Positions 15,568 through 24,776 of a DNA stretch of 64,000 nucleotides are shown piece after piece; position 1 is the first letter of the stretch; the number at the start of each line of letters is the position of its first letter. The DNA is from Maribacter sp. 4G9 (GTDB lineage Bacteria > Bacteroidota > Bacteroidia > Flavobacteriales > Flavobacteriaceae), in assembly GCF_002742265.1 (NCBI RefSeq), contig NZ_MDGL01000045.1:41658-105657 (forward strand). The letters are read 5' to 3'. Below the pieces are notes generated by a model that was given only the letters and a program-made list of their open reading frames with translations, made no database searches and was not told the DNA's origin. The translations under genes and the position numbers were made by a program.

Positions 15568-17748
15568 ATGAAAGGTGTATTTTACGTTGCCGTATTTTGT
15601 CTATTGATGGCCTGTGGGTCCAAGGAAATAATGAATCCGGAAGTTGAAAAATGGAAGGCCCAAGCGGCGGAAATAGAAATTATTAGGGATGATTTTGGGG
15701 TGCCCCACATTTATGGTAAGACCGATGCTGATGCCGTCTTTGGACTGTTATATGCCCAATGTGAGGATGATTTCAATCGGGTGGAGCAAAATTATATTTG
15801 GGCAACGGGCAGGCTGGCGGAAGTGGAAGGAGAGGAAGCCATTTATAGTGACTTAAGGGCGAAACTTTTTATGACCGAAGCAGAGGCCAAAACCAACTAC
15901 GAGAAAAGTCCGGAATGGTTAAAAAAACTGTGCGATGCCTTTGCAGATGGTATTAATTACTATTTGTACACCCACCCGGAAGTCAAACCAAAATTATTGA
16001 CCCGATTTGAACCCTGGATGCCCATGTATTTTAGTGAAGGCAGTATCGGAGGGGATATCGAACGTATTTCTACACGAAAAATCGAGTCCTTTTATGAGAG
16101 TGGGATGGAACTACCCGAAATGGAATTGATGAAGATAAAGAAGCAGGAAGAAAATGCAGAGCCTCAAGGCTCCAACGGCGTAGCCATATCGGGTAAATTA
16201 ACACAATCCGGGAACGCCATGTTGCTGATCAATCCGCATACTTCCTTTTATTTTAGGGGCGAGGTTCATGTGGTAAGCGAGGAAGGCCTAAATGCCTATG
16301 GAGCCGTTACTTGGGGGCAGTTCTTTGTGTACCAAGGTTTTAACGAGAAAACGGGTTGGATGCATACCTCTACCTATACGGATGTGATGGATGAGTTCAA
16401 GGAAACCATCGTTAAGAATGATGGAAACCTGTTTTATCAATATGGCGAGGAACTACGGCCAGTAGATTCCACTACGGTTACCCTGAAATATAAAACGGAC
16501 ACAGGAATGCAAGATCGGACATTCCCCATGTACCGTACCCACCATGGACCCATTACACATGCGGTGGACGGACAATGGACCGCCTCCGCCATGATGTGGG
16601 AACCTGTAAACGCTTTGGAACAGTCTTTTGTTAGAACTAAAAAGGACGGTTATGAAGCATTCCGGAAAATGATGGACATTCGTACCAATTCATCCAACAA
16701 TACGGTCTATGCCGATGCCGAAGGAAATATTGCCTATTTCCATGGGAACTTCGTGCCCAAAAGGGATGTCAGCTTTGATTACTCGGAGCCTGTGGATGGA
16801 AGTATTCCTCAAACCGATTGGCAAGGCCTTCATACCGTTGATGAAAATATTCTGGTACTGAACCCGGAAAATGGATGGATACAGAATTGTAACTCCACAC
16901 CCTATACTTCAGCGGCGGAATTCAGTCCTAAAAAAGAGGAGTATCCCTACTATATGTCCAAAGACCAAGAAAACTTTAGGGGGATTCATGCGATTGAATT
17001 ATTGACTGATCGGAAAGGGTATACCATTGATAGTCTTATTCAATTGGCCCATGATCCATATTTACCTGCTTTTAAAGCCTTGATTCCAGGATTGGTAAAT
17101 GCCTATAATTCCCACGAGGATAAAAACCCTAAATTGAGGGAGCCCATGGCCATTTTGGAAAAGTGGGACTTTAGAACCTCAAAGGAATCAATTGCCATGA
17201 CTTTGGCCCACTATTATGGAACGGCCATGGGACAAAAGGCAAAACAACCTTCTGGAATTAGCGATATGGAACGAATGGTCTATTTTGGAAATCATCCGGA
17301 CGAGGGATTACGAGTTTTGGAAGAGGTCATCGACCAATTGGAAAGCGATTTTGGTACTTGGAAAATGCCATGGGGCGAGGTAAATCGCTATCAAAGATTG
17401 AATGGGGACATTGTTCAGGAATTTAATGATAGCCTGCCCAGTGAGGGAGTTGGATTTGCATCGGGTCGCTGGGGTGCCTTGGCGGCGTATGGGGCTAGAT
17501 ATTCTACCCCAGGGGCCAAAAAAATATATGGAACCCGGGGCAATAGTTTTGCCGCCGTAGTGGAGTTTGGCGATACCGTCAAGGCAAAAACAATATTGGC
17601 AGGCGGCCAAAGCGGAGACCCAAAATCACCTCATTTTGATGATCAAACGGAACGATATATCAATGTTAATTGGAAGGACGCCGCCTATTACAGGGACGAT
17701 GTGCTTAAAAGGGCAGCGGAAACCTATCGGCCTGGGGTAAGAAAGTAA
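15568..17748 (+). CDS. Penicillin acylase family (Ntn-hydrolase) lipoprotein
   Basis: A 726-residue precursor of an N-terminal-nucleophile amidohydrolase. The N-terminus MKGVFYVAVFCLLMACGS is a lipoprotein signal. The segment IIRDDFGVPHIYGKTDADA is the conserved start of the alpha chain. The expected self-cleavage point is Gly201-Ser202 (PQGSNGVAISG), with Ser202 as nucleophile of the beta chain, and the family's HHGP follows in MYRTHHGPI. Members cleave side-chain amides of penicillins, acyl-homoserine lactones or other N-acyl compounds. The substrate here cannot be read from sequence; quorum-signal or lipoamino-acid cleavage in the periplasm are both possible. It stands alone between the efflux operon and a repeat array. 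Confidence 0.93.
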   Translation: MKGVFYVAVFCLLMACGSKEIMNPEVEKWKAQAAEIEIIRDDFGVPHIYGKTDADAVFGLLYAQCEDDFNRVEQNYIWATGRLAEVEGEEAIYSDLRAKLFMTEAEAKTNYEKSPEWLKKLCDAFADGINYYLYTHPEVKPKLLTRFEPWMPMYFSEGSIGGDIERISTRKIESFYESGMELPEMELMKIKKQEENAEPQGSNGVAISGKLTQSGNAMLLINPHTSFYFRGEVHVVSEEGLNAYGAVTWGQFFVYQGFNEKTGWMHTSTYTDVMDEFKETIVKNDGNLFYQYGEELRPVDSTTVTLKYKTDTGMQDRTFPMYRTHHGPITHAVDGQWTASAMMWEPVNALEQSFVRTKKDGYEAFRKMMDIRTNSSNNTVYADAEGNIAYFHGNFVPKRDVSFDYSEPVDGSIPQTDWQGLHTVDENILVLNPENGWIQNCNSTPYTSAAEFSPKKEEYPYYMSKDQENFRGIHAIELLTDRKGYTIDSLIQLAHDPYLPAFKALIPGLVNAYNSHEDKNPKLREPMAILEKWDFRTSKESIAMTLAHYYGTAMGQKAKQPSGISDMERMVYFGNHPDEGLRVLEEVIDQLESDFGTWKMPWGEVNRYQRLNGDIVQEFNDSLPSEGVGFASGRWGALAAYGARYSTPGAKKIYGTRGNSFAAVVEFGDTVKAKTILAGGQSGDPKSPHFDDQTERYINVNWKDAAYYRDDVLKRAAETYRPGVRK

Positions 17749-17786
17749 GGTTTTTTGCTTGCCAGGTTGTCAGCCAGTTTTTTTTA

Positions 17787-17819
17787 GTTTGAACTTGAAA
17801 CTTGAAACTTGAACTTGAA
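17787..17819 (+). repeat. Heptamer/hexamer tandem array (CTTGAAA)
   Basis: GTTTGAA, CTTGAAA, CTTGAAA, CTTGAA and CTTGAA follow one another in the spacer between two convergent genes. It ends 10 bp before the stop codon of the agmatine deiminase gene. The words match, in reverse complement, those of the 19-bp repeat at 10304-10341. Confidence 0.8.
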
Positions 17820-17829
17820 CCTAACCTTG

Positions 17830-18864
17830 CTACTCCGGAATCTGCTGGCTCAAACAATGCAAGGTTCCAAAGCCCCAAATTAAATCGATACAGTTGATAC
17901 CGATGACTTCTCGGTCAGGGAAGCAATCCGCTAAAATGTTCAGTGCGATTCGGTCATTGGAATCATTGAAAGTGGGGACCAAAACGGCACCGTTGATAAT
18001 TAGAAAATTTGCATAACTCGCTGGCAATTCCAATGCCTCGAAAATGATGGGTTTTGGCATCGGTAATTCTACAATCCTCAAAGGTTTACCATCTTCCAAT
18101 CTAGCCGAACGAAGGCGTTCTACATTATCTTGAAGTGTTTTATAGTTTTTGTGCGCCTTATTTGTTTCAACTACGGTCACTACGGTATCGGCATTTACAA
18201 ATCGGCACAAATCATCTACATGGCCATGAGTGTCATCGCCTATGACCCCTTCTCCCAACCAAATCGTATTGGTTACTCCCAAATATTCCTTGAAAACAGC
18301 TTCATAATCGGCTTTTGTATAACCTGTATTCCGAACCTGAATCGAAGGATGTAAAAGACATTCTTCGGTAGTGATCAAAGTACCTTTTCCATTGACTTCC
18401 AAGGCGCCACCTTCCAAAATAACTTTATTTCCCTTGTAAGTCGCTTGGGTCAGCGGGACTTTCAAAAAATCTGAAACTACCGCAGGCACCTGTTTGTCCA
18501 ATTGCCAATTGTTGTACTTGGCCCATCCGTTGAAATTAAAATTAATCGCTTCCGATTCTCCATTATTCTTAACGATAATAGGTCCGGAGTCGCGCATCCA
18601 ACTTCGGTTGGTTTTATGGATGATAAATGAAACCCTATCAAGGTCAACCGAAGCCATAAGCAGTAAGTTGGATACCTTTTCCTTTAAGGATTCATGGGCA
18701 ACAACTAAAAATACGGTTTCAAAATGGGAAACTTTTTTAATGAACTCTACAAAAGCCCACTGAATGGCTTCATACTTCCCAGGCCAATCCTTGCCATTGT
18801 GTGGAAAGCACAATAAAACACCTTTCTGTCGCTCCCATTCCGCTGGAAATCTTCTTTTACCCAT
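17830..18864 (-). CDS. aguA: Agmatine deiminase (peptidyl-arginine deiminase family)
   Basis: A 344-residue cytoplasmic enzyme that hydrolyses agmatine to N-carbamoylputrescine and ammonia. It has the family's substrate-binding SWMRDSGPI, GGALEVNGKGT, the GDDTHGHVDD segment with His and Asp of the active site, and the catalytic Cys337 in GTLHCLSQQ close to the C-terminus. The start MGKRRFPAEWERQKGVLL is typical. It begins 5 bp after the stop of the gene for the next pathway step, so the pair forms an agmatine-to-putrescine operon with the deiminase second. Confidence 0.95.
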   Translation of the reverse strand: MGKRRFPAEWERQKGVLLCFPHNGKDWPGKYEAIQWAFVEFIKKVSHFETVFLVVAHESLKEKVSNLLLMASVDLDRVSFIIHKTNRSWMRDSGPIIVKNNGESEAINFNFNGWAKYNNWQLDKQVPAVVSDFLKVPLTQATYKGNKVILEGGALEVNGKGTLITTEECLLHPSIQVRNTGYTKADYEAVFKEYLGVTNTIWLGEGVIGDDTHGHVDDLCRFVNADTVVTVVETNKAHKNYKTLQDNVERLRSARLEDGKPLRIVELPMPKPIIFEALELPASYANFLIINGAVLVPTFNDSNDRIALNILADCFPDREVIGINCIDLIWGFGTLHCLSQQIPE

Positions 18865-18869
18865 AAGAC

Positions 18870-19754
18870 CTAGTCCAAAGCCCTTTTGGTGAGATCTCCA
18901 AAAGCATCAATACGCCTGTCCCTAAAGAAAGGCCAGTTTTGTCGCACATTTTCCTGAAGGGACAAATCCACTTCGGCCATAAGGATTTCTTCCTTGTCAT
19001 GGGATGCCAAGGCCAGGATTTCCCCTTGGGGACCACATATAAAGGATTTTCCCCAGAACTCGATTCCATCCGTATCCGGTAGGTATTGTTCCAACCCAAT
19101 CCTGTTTGCGGCCGCCACAAAAATCCCATTGGCAACGGCATGTCCTTTCATCACGTTCATCCATGCTCCGTACTGGTTTTCCCCGTATTGGGCCTTTTCA
19201 GCAGGATGCCATCCAATCGCGGTAGGATAGAACAGAACCTCGGCACCCTTTAATGCGGTTAATCGGGCCGCTTCTGGATACCATTGGTCCCAACAGATCA
19301 ACGTACCAATATTTCCCTTTTGTGTACTTATGGATTGAAAACCAAGGTCTCCAGGTGTAAAGTAAAATTTTTCATAAAAGTGGGGGTCATCCGGAATGTG
19401 CATTTTACGATACAAGCCCGCTTGGCTTCCATCGGTATCGATGATATAGGCACTATTGTGATAAATGCCGGACATTCGTTTTTCGAAGAAGGGCACAATG
19501 ATAACGACTCCCAATTCCTTGGCCAAGGCACTAAAGGCTGTAAAGGAGATATCGCCAAGAGGTTCGGCAATCGAGAAGTTTTCCACATCCTCACTTTGAC
19601 AAAAGTAATGACTGCTATAGAGTTCCGGAAGGCAGATAACTTCGGCACCTTGATGGGCCGCTTTCTTGATCCATTCCACACATTTTTTCCGATTTTCATC
19701 GGCTGTATTATTCAAATTGAGCTGTATGACAGCAACTTTATAATTTTTGGACAT
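18870..19754 (-). CDS. aguB: N-carbamoylputrescine amidase (nitrilase superfamily)
   Basis: A 294-residue carbon-nitrogen hydrolase that converts N-carbamoylputrescine to putrescine, CO2 and ammonia. The catalytic triad is seen as Glu44 in CLPELYSSHYF, Lys in LYRKMHIPDD (about residue 118) and Cys in TLICWDQWYPEAAR (about residue 156). The WYPEAAR segment and the length are those of plant and bacterial AguB. It is followed 5 bp later by agmatine deiminase. The pair supplies putrescine from agmatine without ornithine decarboxylase. Confidence 0.95.
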   Translation of the reverse strand: MSKNYKVAVIQLNLNNTADENRKKCVEWIKKAAHQGAEVICLPELYSSHYFCQSEDVENFSIAEPLGDISFTAFSALAKELGVVIIVPFFEKRMSGIYHNSAYIIDTDGSQAGLYRKMHIPDDPHFYEKFYFTPGDLGFQSISTQKGNIGTLICWDQWYPEAARLTALKGAEVLFYPTAIGWHPAEKAQYGENQYGAWMNVMKGHAVANGIFVAAANRIGLEQYLPDTDGIEFWGKSFICGPQGEILALASHDKEEILMAEVDLSLQENVRQNWPFFRDRRIDAFGDLTKRALD

Positions 19755-19854
19755 TAAAAGAAGATTATTTTGAAAATTAAAGATATTAAATAGAAGATGA
19801 TCCTTCCATCAAATGCTTCATAAAGATAAAGTTTAAGAGGTGTAAAATTAAAAA

Positions 19855-20505
19855 CTAATCTTTGGTGACAATCAGTGTTGCCTTGGAACCGGAAGATAAT
19901 AACCACTTATTGGAGTAGAGCAGTTGCCCGTTTTCATCATACACATCAACTTGTGCTGTATTGGGTGCGGAGGAACCATGGTTTAAGGCCTCAAAATCTA
20001 TTTTGTTGAAGCCGGATTGTAGGTCCACATTCACTCCCTTAAAAGCGCCCGTTAATAATAGATTGTGTTCAACAACTATGTCATTGACGTATATTTTGAC
20101 GCGGTCACCATCTACATATTCATGGTCCCTACAGACGATGCCAATAAACTTCCCATTACTCTTAATGTCACCAAGATACTGGTCTGGGAAGAATTGGCCC
20201 GACCCGTTCATGCGTTCGCCAGGTCCAATGCGCGGATCAATTTTTAGTCCGGTACCGGCTTGTACAAGTTCTTCGTCCGGAAGCATTTTTACAGGGTTTC
20301 TTGTGGTCATATCCAATTTGGGCTGTTCTTTTATGACCGATGGAATATTCAAGACCGAACCCGAATTGGTCTTGCCCGAATTATCGATTGGATTTACTGA
20401 TTCAATCTTCAATGGTTTTTGCGTAGGTAGGTCTGTTTGGGCCTGAACCCATCCAAACACCAATAGGCAAAAGGATATACTCAATGAAAACGGTCTGTTC
20501 ATCAT
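19855..20505 (-). CDS. Secreted protein of unknown function
   Basis: A 216-residue protein with a clear Sec signal peptide (hydrophobic core near residues 6-20, cleavage probably after VQA). I do not recognise the family. The mature N-terminal 80 residues are polar and rich in Pro, Lys and Asn. The C-terminal 100 residues look like a beta-sandwich: YVDGDRVKIYVNDIVV, LQSGFNKIDFEALNHG and NTAQVDVYDENGQLLY are alternating strands and turns. No catalytic motif is visible. It is probably periplasmic or surface exposed. It has 90 bp or more of spacer on both sides and no clear operon partner. Confidence 0.8.
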   Translation of the reverse strand: MMNRPFSLSISFCLLVFGWVQAQTDLPTQKPLKIESVNPIDNSGKTNSGSVLNIPSVIKEQPKLDMTTRNPVKMLPDEELVQAGTGLKIDPRIGPGERMNGSGQFFPDQYLGDIKSNGKFIGIVCRDHEYVDGDRVKIYVNDIVVEHNLLLTGAFKGVNVDLQSGFNKIDFEALNHGSSAPNTAQVDVYDENGQLLYSNKWLLSSGSKATLIVTKD

Positions 20506-20595
20506 GATGAAACAATAATCGGAATAAAGATAACAAATACCCTGCCACAGGGACTTAACGGGGTGTTAAATTCGATTATTGTATTGCTTTACTTC

Positions 20596-21663
20596 TCAAT
20601 CGGGTAGATGAAGCTGAAGGAAGCGTACAAAGTTACCGTGCATAATGTTGCTGATATCTTCCTTTGTATACCCTTTTTTTTCAAGCAGTGGAGGAATTTT
20701 TTGGAGATCTGCAATGGTATCGATATCCTTTGGGGATTGCTCCAACCCGAAGCCCCCATCCAAATCGGTTCCAATTCCCACATGAAGCGAGTTTCCGGCC
20801 AGTTGGCAAATATGATCGATGTTCTGTAGGGTATGCTCCAGGGAAACCCCAGTGCTTTCCGGGGTAGACTTTCCACGCACCCAATTGGGTACCATCATCC
20901 AAGCATCCAAGGCCATACCAATAACCGCTTTACGGGCTATAAGTTCTTCGATTTGTTCGTCCGAAAATTGACGGTTATGATCTACAAATTTCCGACAATT
21001 ATTATGGCTAGCCCAAATAGGCCCTACATACGCATCCATGGTTTCCCAAAAACTTTGGTCGCACAGATGCGTTGCATCCAATATAAGGTTCAGCTTTTGG
21101 ATTTCCTTGAGCAGTTCCTTACCCTTTTGACCAATACCACCTACGGAATCGGTTCCAAAGGCATAGGTTCCAGGACCGTAATGTGCCGGTCCTATAGCCC
21201 GTAGACCATTTTCATAGGATTTGTGCAGGTAATCCATATTGATAATGGAATCCGCACCCTCTAAACTAAGAATATAGCCAATTGGTGTTTTGACATTGTC
21301 CTCGTTCCATCTTTTTAGGTGATTGTTAAATTGCTTCTTTGTTGTGATTTGGAACAACTCACCTGCACCCTCCATGGCCCTATACCAAGCCAATTGCCCT
21401 TGGGTCTGGGCCCATGCTTGGTGTGGGGATTTCCAGCCGGGTAAATTATTACGAGGTTTTACATAACGGGCAATCTGTGTTGCTACACAAACCCCTATAT
21501 TTCCCTTTCTCAAGGCATCAAAGGAAACCGTGTTTTTTCCTCGGTCCGGTTTGTCCGTCATTCCTTGTTCACTTTCCCTAATGGCTTCTACGGGCCAGGT
21601 TAAGTCCCTGTTCCATTCCATGGCGTTCATGGAAAGATCTAGATGGGCATCCAGGATGAACAT
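20596..21663 (-). CDS. Membrane-dipeptidase family (peptidase M19)
   Basis: A 355-residue zinc dipeptidase of the renal-dipeptidase fold. The metal site is marked by DAHLDLSMNAM at the N-terminus, ILSLEGAD near residue 132, DATHLCDQSFW and WASHNNCR near residue 220, and GIGTDLDGGFGLEQSP. No signal peptide is present, so it should be cytoplasmic. M19 enzymes hydrolyse dipeptides and often accept a D-residue at the second position. It begins 1 bp after the stop codon of the D-threonine-aldolase-like gene, and is the last gene of a transporter-RidA-aldolase-dipeptidase operon, so D-amino-acid-containing substrates are plausible. Confidence 0.92.
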   Translation of the reverse strand: MFILDAHLDLSMNAMEWNRDLTWPVEAIRESEQGMTDKPDRGKNTVSFDALRKGNIGVCVATQIARYVKPRNNLPGWKSPHQAWAQTQGQLAWYRAMEGAGELFQITTKKQFNNHLKRWNEDNVKTPIGYILSLEGADSIINMDYLHKSYENGLRAIGPAHYGPGTYAFGTDSVGGIGQKGKELLKEIQKLNLILDATHLCDQSFWETMDAYVGPIWASHNNCRKFVDHNRQFSDEQIEELIARKAVIGMALDAWMMVPNWVRGKSTPESTGVSLEHTLQNIDHICQLAGNSLHVGIGTDLDGGFGLEQSPKDIDTIADLQKIPPLLEKKGYTKEDISNIMHGNFVRFLQLHLPD

Positions 21664-21664
21664 G

Positions 21665-22777
21665 TTAAATGGAGATTTTATGGTTACGGGCGGCTACCTT
21701 CCATGCATCGGTAATTTTCCCAGTGTCCACTACCAGAAGTTCGTCGTATTTGGCCACAGTGGGACATATATGTTTGGGGATGGCATAATGTTCCGCACCC
21801 ACTTCCATGACCTTTAGGTCATCGTACTCCACCACTAAATGCTCTTCTGACTGGCTAATTTGTTTATCATGTTTCAGACTTAAAAATTCCACTCTTGGAA
21901 AGGGCATTTCAGGAGCAATGGATTTATGACCTAGGTCAAAACATAGTATGCCGGCCTTGGGTTTGCTGATGATTCTTGTGAACAATACAGCGGCAGGGAG
22001 AAACTTCATCTCCGGGAAAAGACCTCCATACCCTGCGTCCCATAATAAGGTAGTCCCGGGACTTGCAATGACATTTTTCCTCTTACAATGTATTGGAAAT
22101 GTAGGGGAGCCCCCGGCAATAATTACGGGTTCGGGCAGATTTGCCTTTATAATTCTTTTCTTTAATTCCAGAACCTTATCGAAAGCCTGGTCACATTCCT
22201 GTTTTCTCGTTTCAAAATCGGGATTTCTGAGATGACCATCGTATACATGTAGACCGAGAATATTTAAATGGGGGTTTTTGGAAATATGCCCGTACAAATA
22301 GAAGGCTTTTTCATCCGGGGCAATTCCAGTACGGTTCATGCCCACGTTCAAATCAATATATAGATCGATTTTAACATGGTTCTCTTTGCCCGATGCTGCC
22401 ATTTGGTCCGCTATGGCAATACTGTCCGTTAGGGCCGAAAACTTGGTATTGGGAAAGGTCTTTATTAAGGCAATGAATCGGTTTATATTGGCACCTACGG
22501 GTTGCATGGCCAAAAGTACTTCGGGAGCACCACAATTTCCTAGCAATTCGGCTTCGGCGATGGTAGCGCATTTGAATTTGGTGATGCCACGTTCCAGTTG
22601 CATCTGAATGATTTCAGCACATTTGTGGGTCTTAACATGGGGGCAAAGCTTTTTCGCATCCCCCGCCATTCGTATCATTTCCTCAATATTGTGGACGACC
22701 CTATCCTTATAAACCAATAAGGATGGGGAAATGATCTTTGAACTGTCTTTTAGCCGAAACCAATTTTCTTCTTCCAT
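21665..22777 (-). CDS. D-threonine aldolase-like PLP enzyme (alanine racemase fold)
   Basis: A 370-residue fold-type III PLP enzyme. The PLP Lys is Lys49 in CPHVKTHKCAE, and the C-terminal metal site of the D-threonine aldolase family is seen as EHYAIPKHICPTVAKYDEL. Members cleave D-threonine and related D-beta-hydroxy amino acids to glycine and an aldehyde, or dehydrate D-hydroxyaspartate or D-serine. The exact reaction is open. The neighbours RidA (which detoxifies enamine/imine products of PLP enzymes), a GntP-type transporter and a dipeptidase favour catabolism of a D-amino acid. Confidence 0.9.
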   Translation of the reverse strand: MEEENWFRLKDSSKIISPSLLVYKDRVVHNIEEMIRMAGDAKKLCPHVKTHKCAEIIQMQLERGITKFKCATIAEAELLGNCGAPEVLLAMQPVGANINRFIALIKTFPNTKFSALTDSIAIADQMAASGKENHVKIDLYIDLNVGMNRTGIAPDEKAFYLYGHISKNPHLNILGLHVYDGHLRNPDFETRKQECDQAFDKVLELKKRIIKANLPEPVIIAGGSPTFPIHCKRKNVIASPGTTLLWDAGYGGLFPEMKFLPAAVLFTRIISKPKAGILCFDLGHKSIAPEMPFPRVEFLSLKHDKQISQSEEHLVVEYDDLKVMEVGAEHYAIPKHICPTVAKYDELLVVDTGKITDAWKVAARNHKISI

Positions 22778-22874
22778 AATTTCACCTAATTAATATTGAC
22801 TTTATTTTTCGATAGTTATATGCCTATCTAGGTATATGCCTTCAGATTAAAATAACACATCCCTTAAAAAGGGT

Positions 22875-23339
22875 TTATTTGTGAAGTTCGAACATAGCTT
22901 CTATTTCCACGGCAATACCTCCCGGAAGCATCATGCCCACCGCACTGCGCACACCTACACCATTTTCTGCACCAAGAACATCGGCCATAAGTTCGCTAAA
23001 ACCATTGATCACCAAGGGGTGGTCATGGAAATCAGGTGTACAATTGACCATGCCCAAGGTCTTTATCAGCCTCTTAATTCGGTCTATTTCACCAAAATGA
23101 GTGATGATGGTTGACAACATGGTCAAACCCACATGCCTGGCACCTAGTTTTCCTCCCGCAAGGTCCAGGTCACCCCCAACGCGTCCCTTGTAGAGGGAAC
23201 CGTCTTTTAAAACCGGGCCCTGACCGGATACATACAGAAAATTATCTACTATCAAAATAGGTCGGTATAGACCCGCTGGTGGGGGAGCCGGAGGCAATTC
23301 CAAGCCCAGCTCCCCAATTCTTTTGGATATGCTCATCAA
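22875..23339 (-). CDS. RidA family protein (YjgF/YER057c/UK114)
   Basis: A 154-residue member of the RidA superfamily, in the branch with a longer N-terminus (MSISKRIGELGLELPPAPPP). RidA proteins hydrolyse reactive 2-aminoacrylate-like enamines or imines to keto acids. Segments such as LYVSGQGPV and GVRSAVGMMLPGGIAVEIEAMFEL are those of the family; the Arg that binds the carboxylate in classical RidA is likely the one in GVRSAVG. It starts 7 bp after the transporter stop and lies 97 bp before the PLP enzyme, whose product it may handle. A small hairpin (CCCTT...AAGGG) lies just after its stop codon. Confidence 0.9.
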   Translation of the reverse strand: MMSISKRIGELGLELPPAPPPAGLYRPILIVDNFLYVSGQGPVLKDGSLYKGRVGGDLDLAGGKLGARHVGLTMLSTIITHFGEIDRIKRLIKTLGMVNCTPDFHDHPLVINGFSELMADVLGAENGVGVRSAVGMMLPGGIAVEIEAMFELHK

Positions 23340-23346
23340 ATGGTAT

Positions 23347-24663
23347 TTATATAAACTGATTTAATATCAAAACGCCGATCAATCCCATAACCCCTACGGT
23401 GGTTTCCATTACTGTCCACGATTTCAGGGTATCCTTTATAGAGAGGTTAAAGTACTCTTTGAACAGCCAAAACCCGCTGTCATTGACATGCGATAGCATG
23501 AGGCTTCCCGATCCTATGGCCAAAACCATGAGTTCCGCACTTGTCCCCGTTCCTTCGATCAGCGGTAAAACAATACCTGCGGCCGTTAATCCGGCAACGG
23601 TAGCAGAACCCACACAAACCCTAATGATCGTTGCGATCAACCATGCTAAAACCAAGGGGGAAATGGCAGAGCCGCTCAGGGCCTCACCAATGTACTCGCT
23701 CACGCCACTATCGATTAAGACCTGTTTTAAGGCCCCGGCACCGGCAATGATCAATAAGACCATGGTAATTCCTTTAACAGCATCGCCTACGGTATCCATG
23801 ACTTCCTTCATTGATTTACCTCGGGCCAATCCCAAGGTATAAATCGCTACCAGTACTGAAAGTAGCATGGCCATAACGGGGTCACCGCAAAAAACCAAAA
23901 TGGACCCAAGGACGGAATCCGCAGGGAGAAAAAGAGTGGTAAGTGCCGCAATGGCCATTAATATTACGGGGAGTAAGGCGGTAAATATGCTAATACCCGT
24001 TCCCGGCATTTCCTCATCCTTAAGGATGGTAGGGTTCATCAATTCCTTTAAAGGGGAAGCCTTGATATTCACCATTGTTCTTGAAAGAAAGGGACCTGCC
24101 ACGACAATGGCCGGAATGGCAACTATGATACCATAAAACAAGGTTTTACCGATATCTGCGTTAAAGGTTGCGGCAATGGCGGTTGGGGCAGGATGCGGAG
24201 GTAAATATCCATGGGTCACCGAAAGGGACGCCAGCATGGGCAAACCCACATAAAGCAGTGGTAGGCCCGTGGCCGCGGCAATTGTAAACACTAGAGGAAC
24301 CAAAATTACGAAACCAACGGAGTAGAACATGGGTATTCCCACAATAAATCCCGTGAGAACTACAGCCCATTGAATATTCTTTTTTCCAAATTTATCTACC
24401 AATTTTGTGGTTATCCGTTGTGCGGCCCCACTTTCGGCGACCAACTTGCCTAGCATGGCACCAAGCCCTAAAATCAATACAAGAAATCCAAGAATGTTCC
24501 CGATTCCTTTTTGGATGGAACTAATAACGGCAATAGGCTGCATTCCTTCCGCAATTCCAACAAATAGGGATACCAAAACAAAGGATATAAATCCGTTGAG
24601 TTTAAATTTTGCGACCAAAAGGAACAAAAGAAGTATTCCAAGGACTACGATCAATAAAGGCAT
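23347..24663 (-). CDS. GntP family transporter (gluconate/hydroxyacid:H+ symporter type)
   Basis: A 438-residue inner-membrane protein with about 12-13 predicted helices over its full length. GntP-family features are GYLPPHPAPTAIAATFNADIG near residue 150, the long central loop, and SGFWLFKEYFNLSIKDTLKSWTV near the C-terminus. Members import gluconate, idonate, D-serine (DsdX) or glycerate with protons. The D-serine branch is of interest because the next three genes look like D-amino-acid catabolism. It is the first gene of that operon. Substrate is inferred from context only. Confidence 0.92.
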   Translation of the reverse strand: MPLLIVVLGILLLFLLVAKFKLNGFISFVLVSLFVGIAEGMQPIAVISSIQKGIGNILGFLVLILGLGAMLGKLVAESGAAQRITTKLVDKFGKKNIQWAVVLTGFIVGIPMFYSVGFVILVPLVFTIAAATGLPLLYVGLPMLASLSVTHGYLPPHPAPTAIAATFNADIGKTLFYGIIVAIPAIVVAGPFLSRTMVNIKASPLKELMNPTILKDEEMPGTGISIFTALLPVILMAIAALTTLFLPADSVLGSILVFCGDPVMAMLLSVLVAIYTLGLARGKSMKEVMDTVGDAVKGITMVLLIIAGAGALKQVLIDSGVSEYIGEALSGSAISPLVLAWLIATIIRVCVGSATVAGLTAAGIVLPLIEGTGTSAELMVLAIGSGSLMLSHVNDSGFWLFKEYFNLSIKDTLKSWTVMETTVGVMGLIGVLILNQFI

Positions 24664-24705
24664 TGGTTGTGGCAGTTTAGTTATTACGGTGCACTAAATA
24701 TACTA

Positions 24706-24746
24706 TAAAAAATAGGCGCATCCCAACCAATTGGAGGAATGCGCCT
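24706..24746 (-). terminator. Intrinsic terminator of the aquaporin gene
   Basis: On the minus strand an 8-bp perfect stem AGGCGCAT/ATGCGCCT (24739-24746 and 24714-24721) is followed by ATTTTTTATAG. It begins 30 bp after the aquaporin stop codon and isolates that gene from the downstream GntP operon. Confidence 0.8.
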
Positions 24747-24776
24747 TTGGGGGCACTTTAGAAAGAATGTATATCC

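Noticed and set aside
22861..22873. Hairpin CCCTT-AAA-AAGGG after the RidA gene as a terminator
   Set aside because: Only five pairs and no clear T-run on the minus strand; genes on both sides look like one operon.
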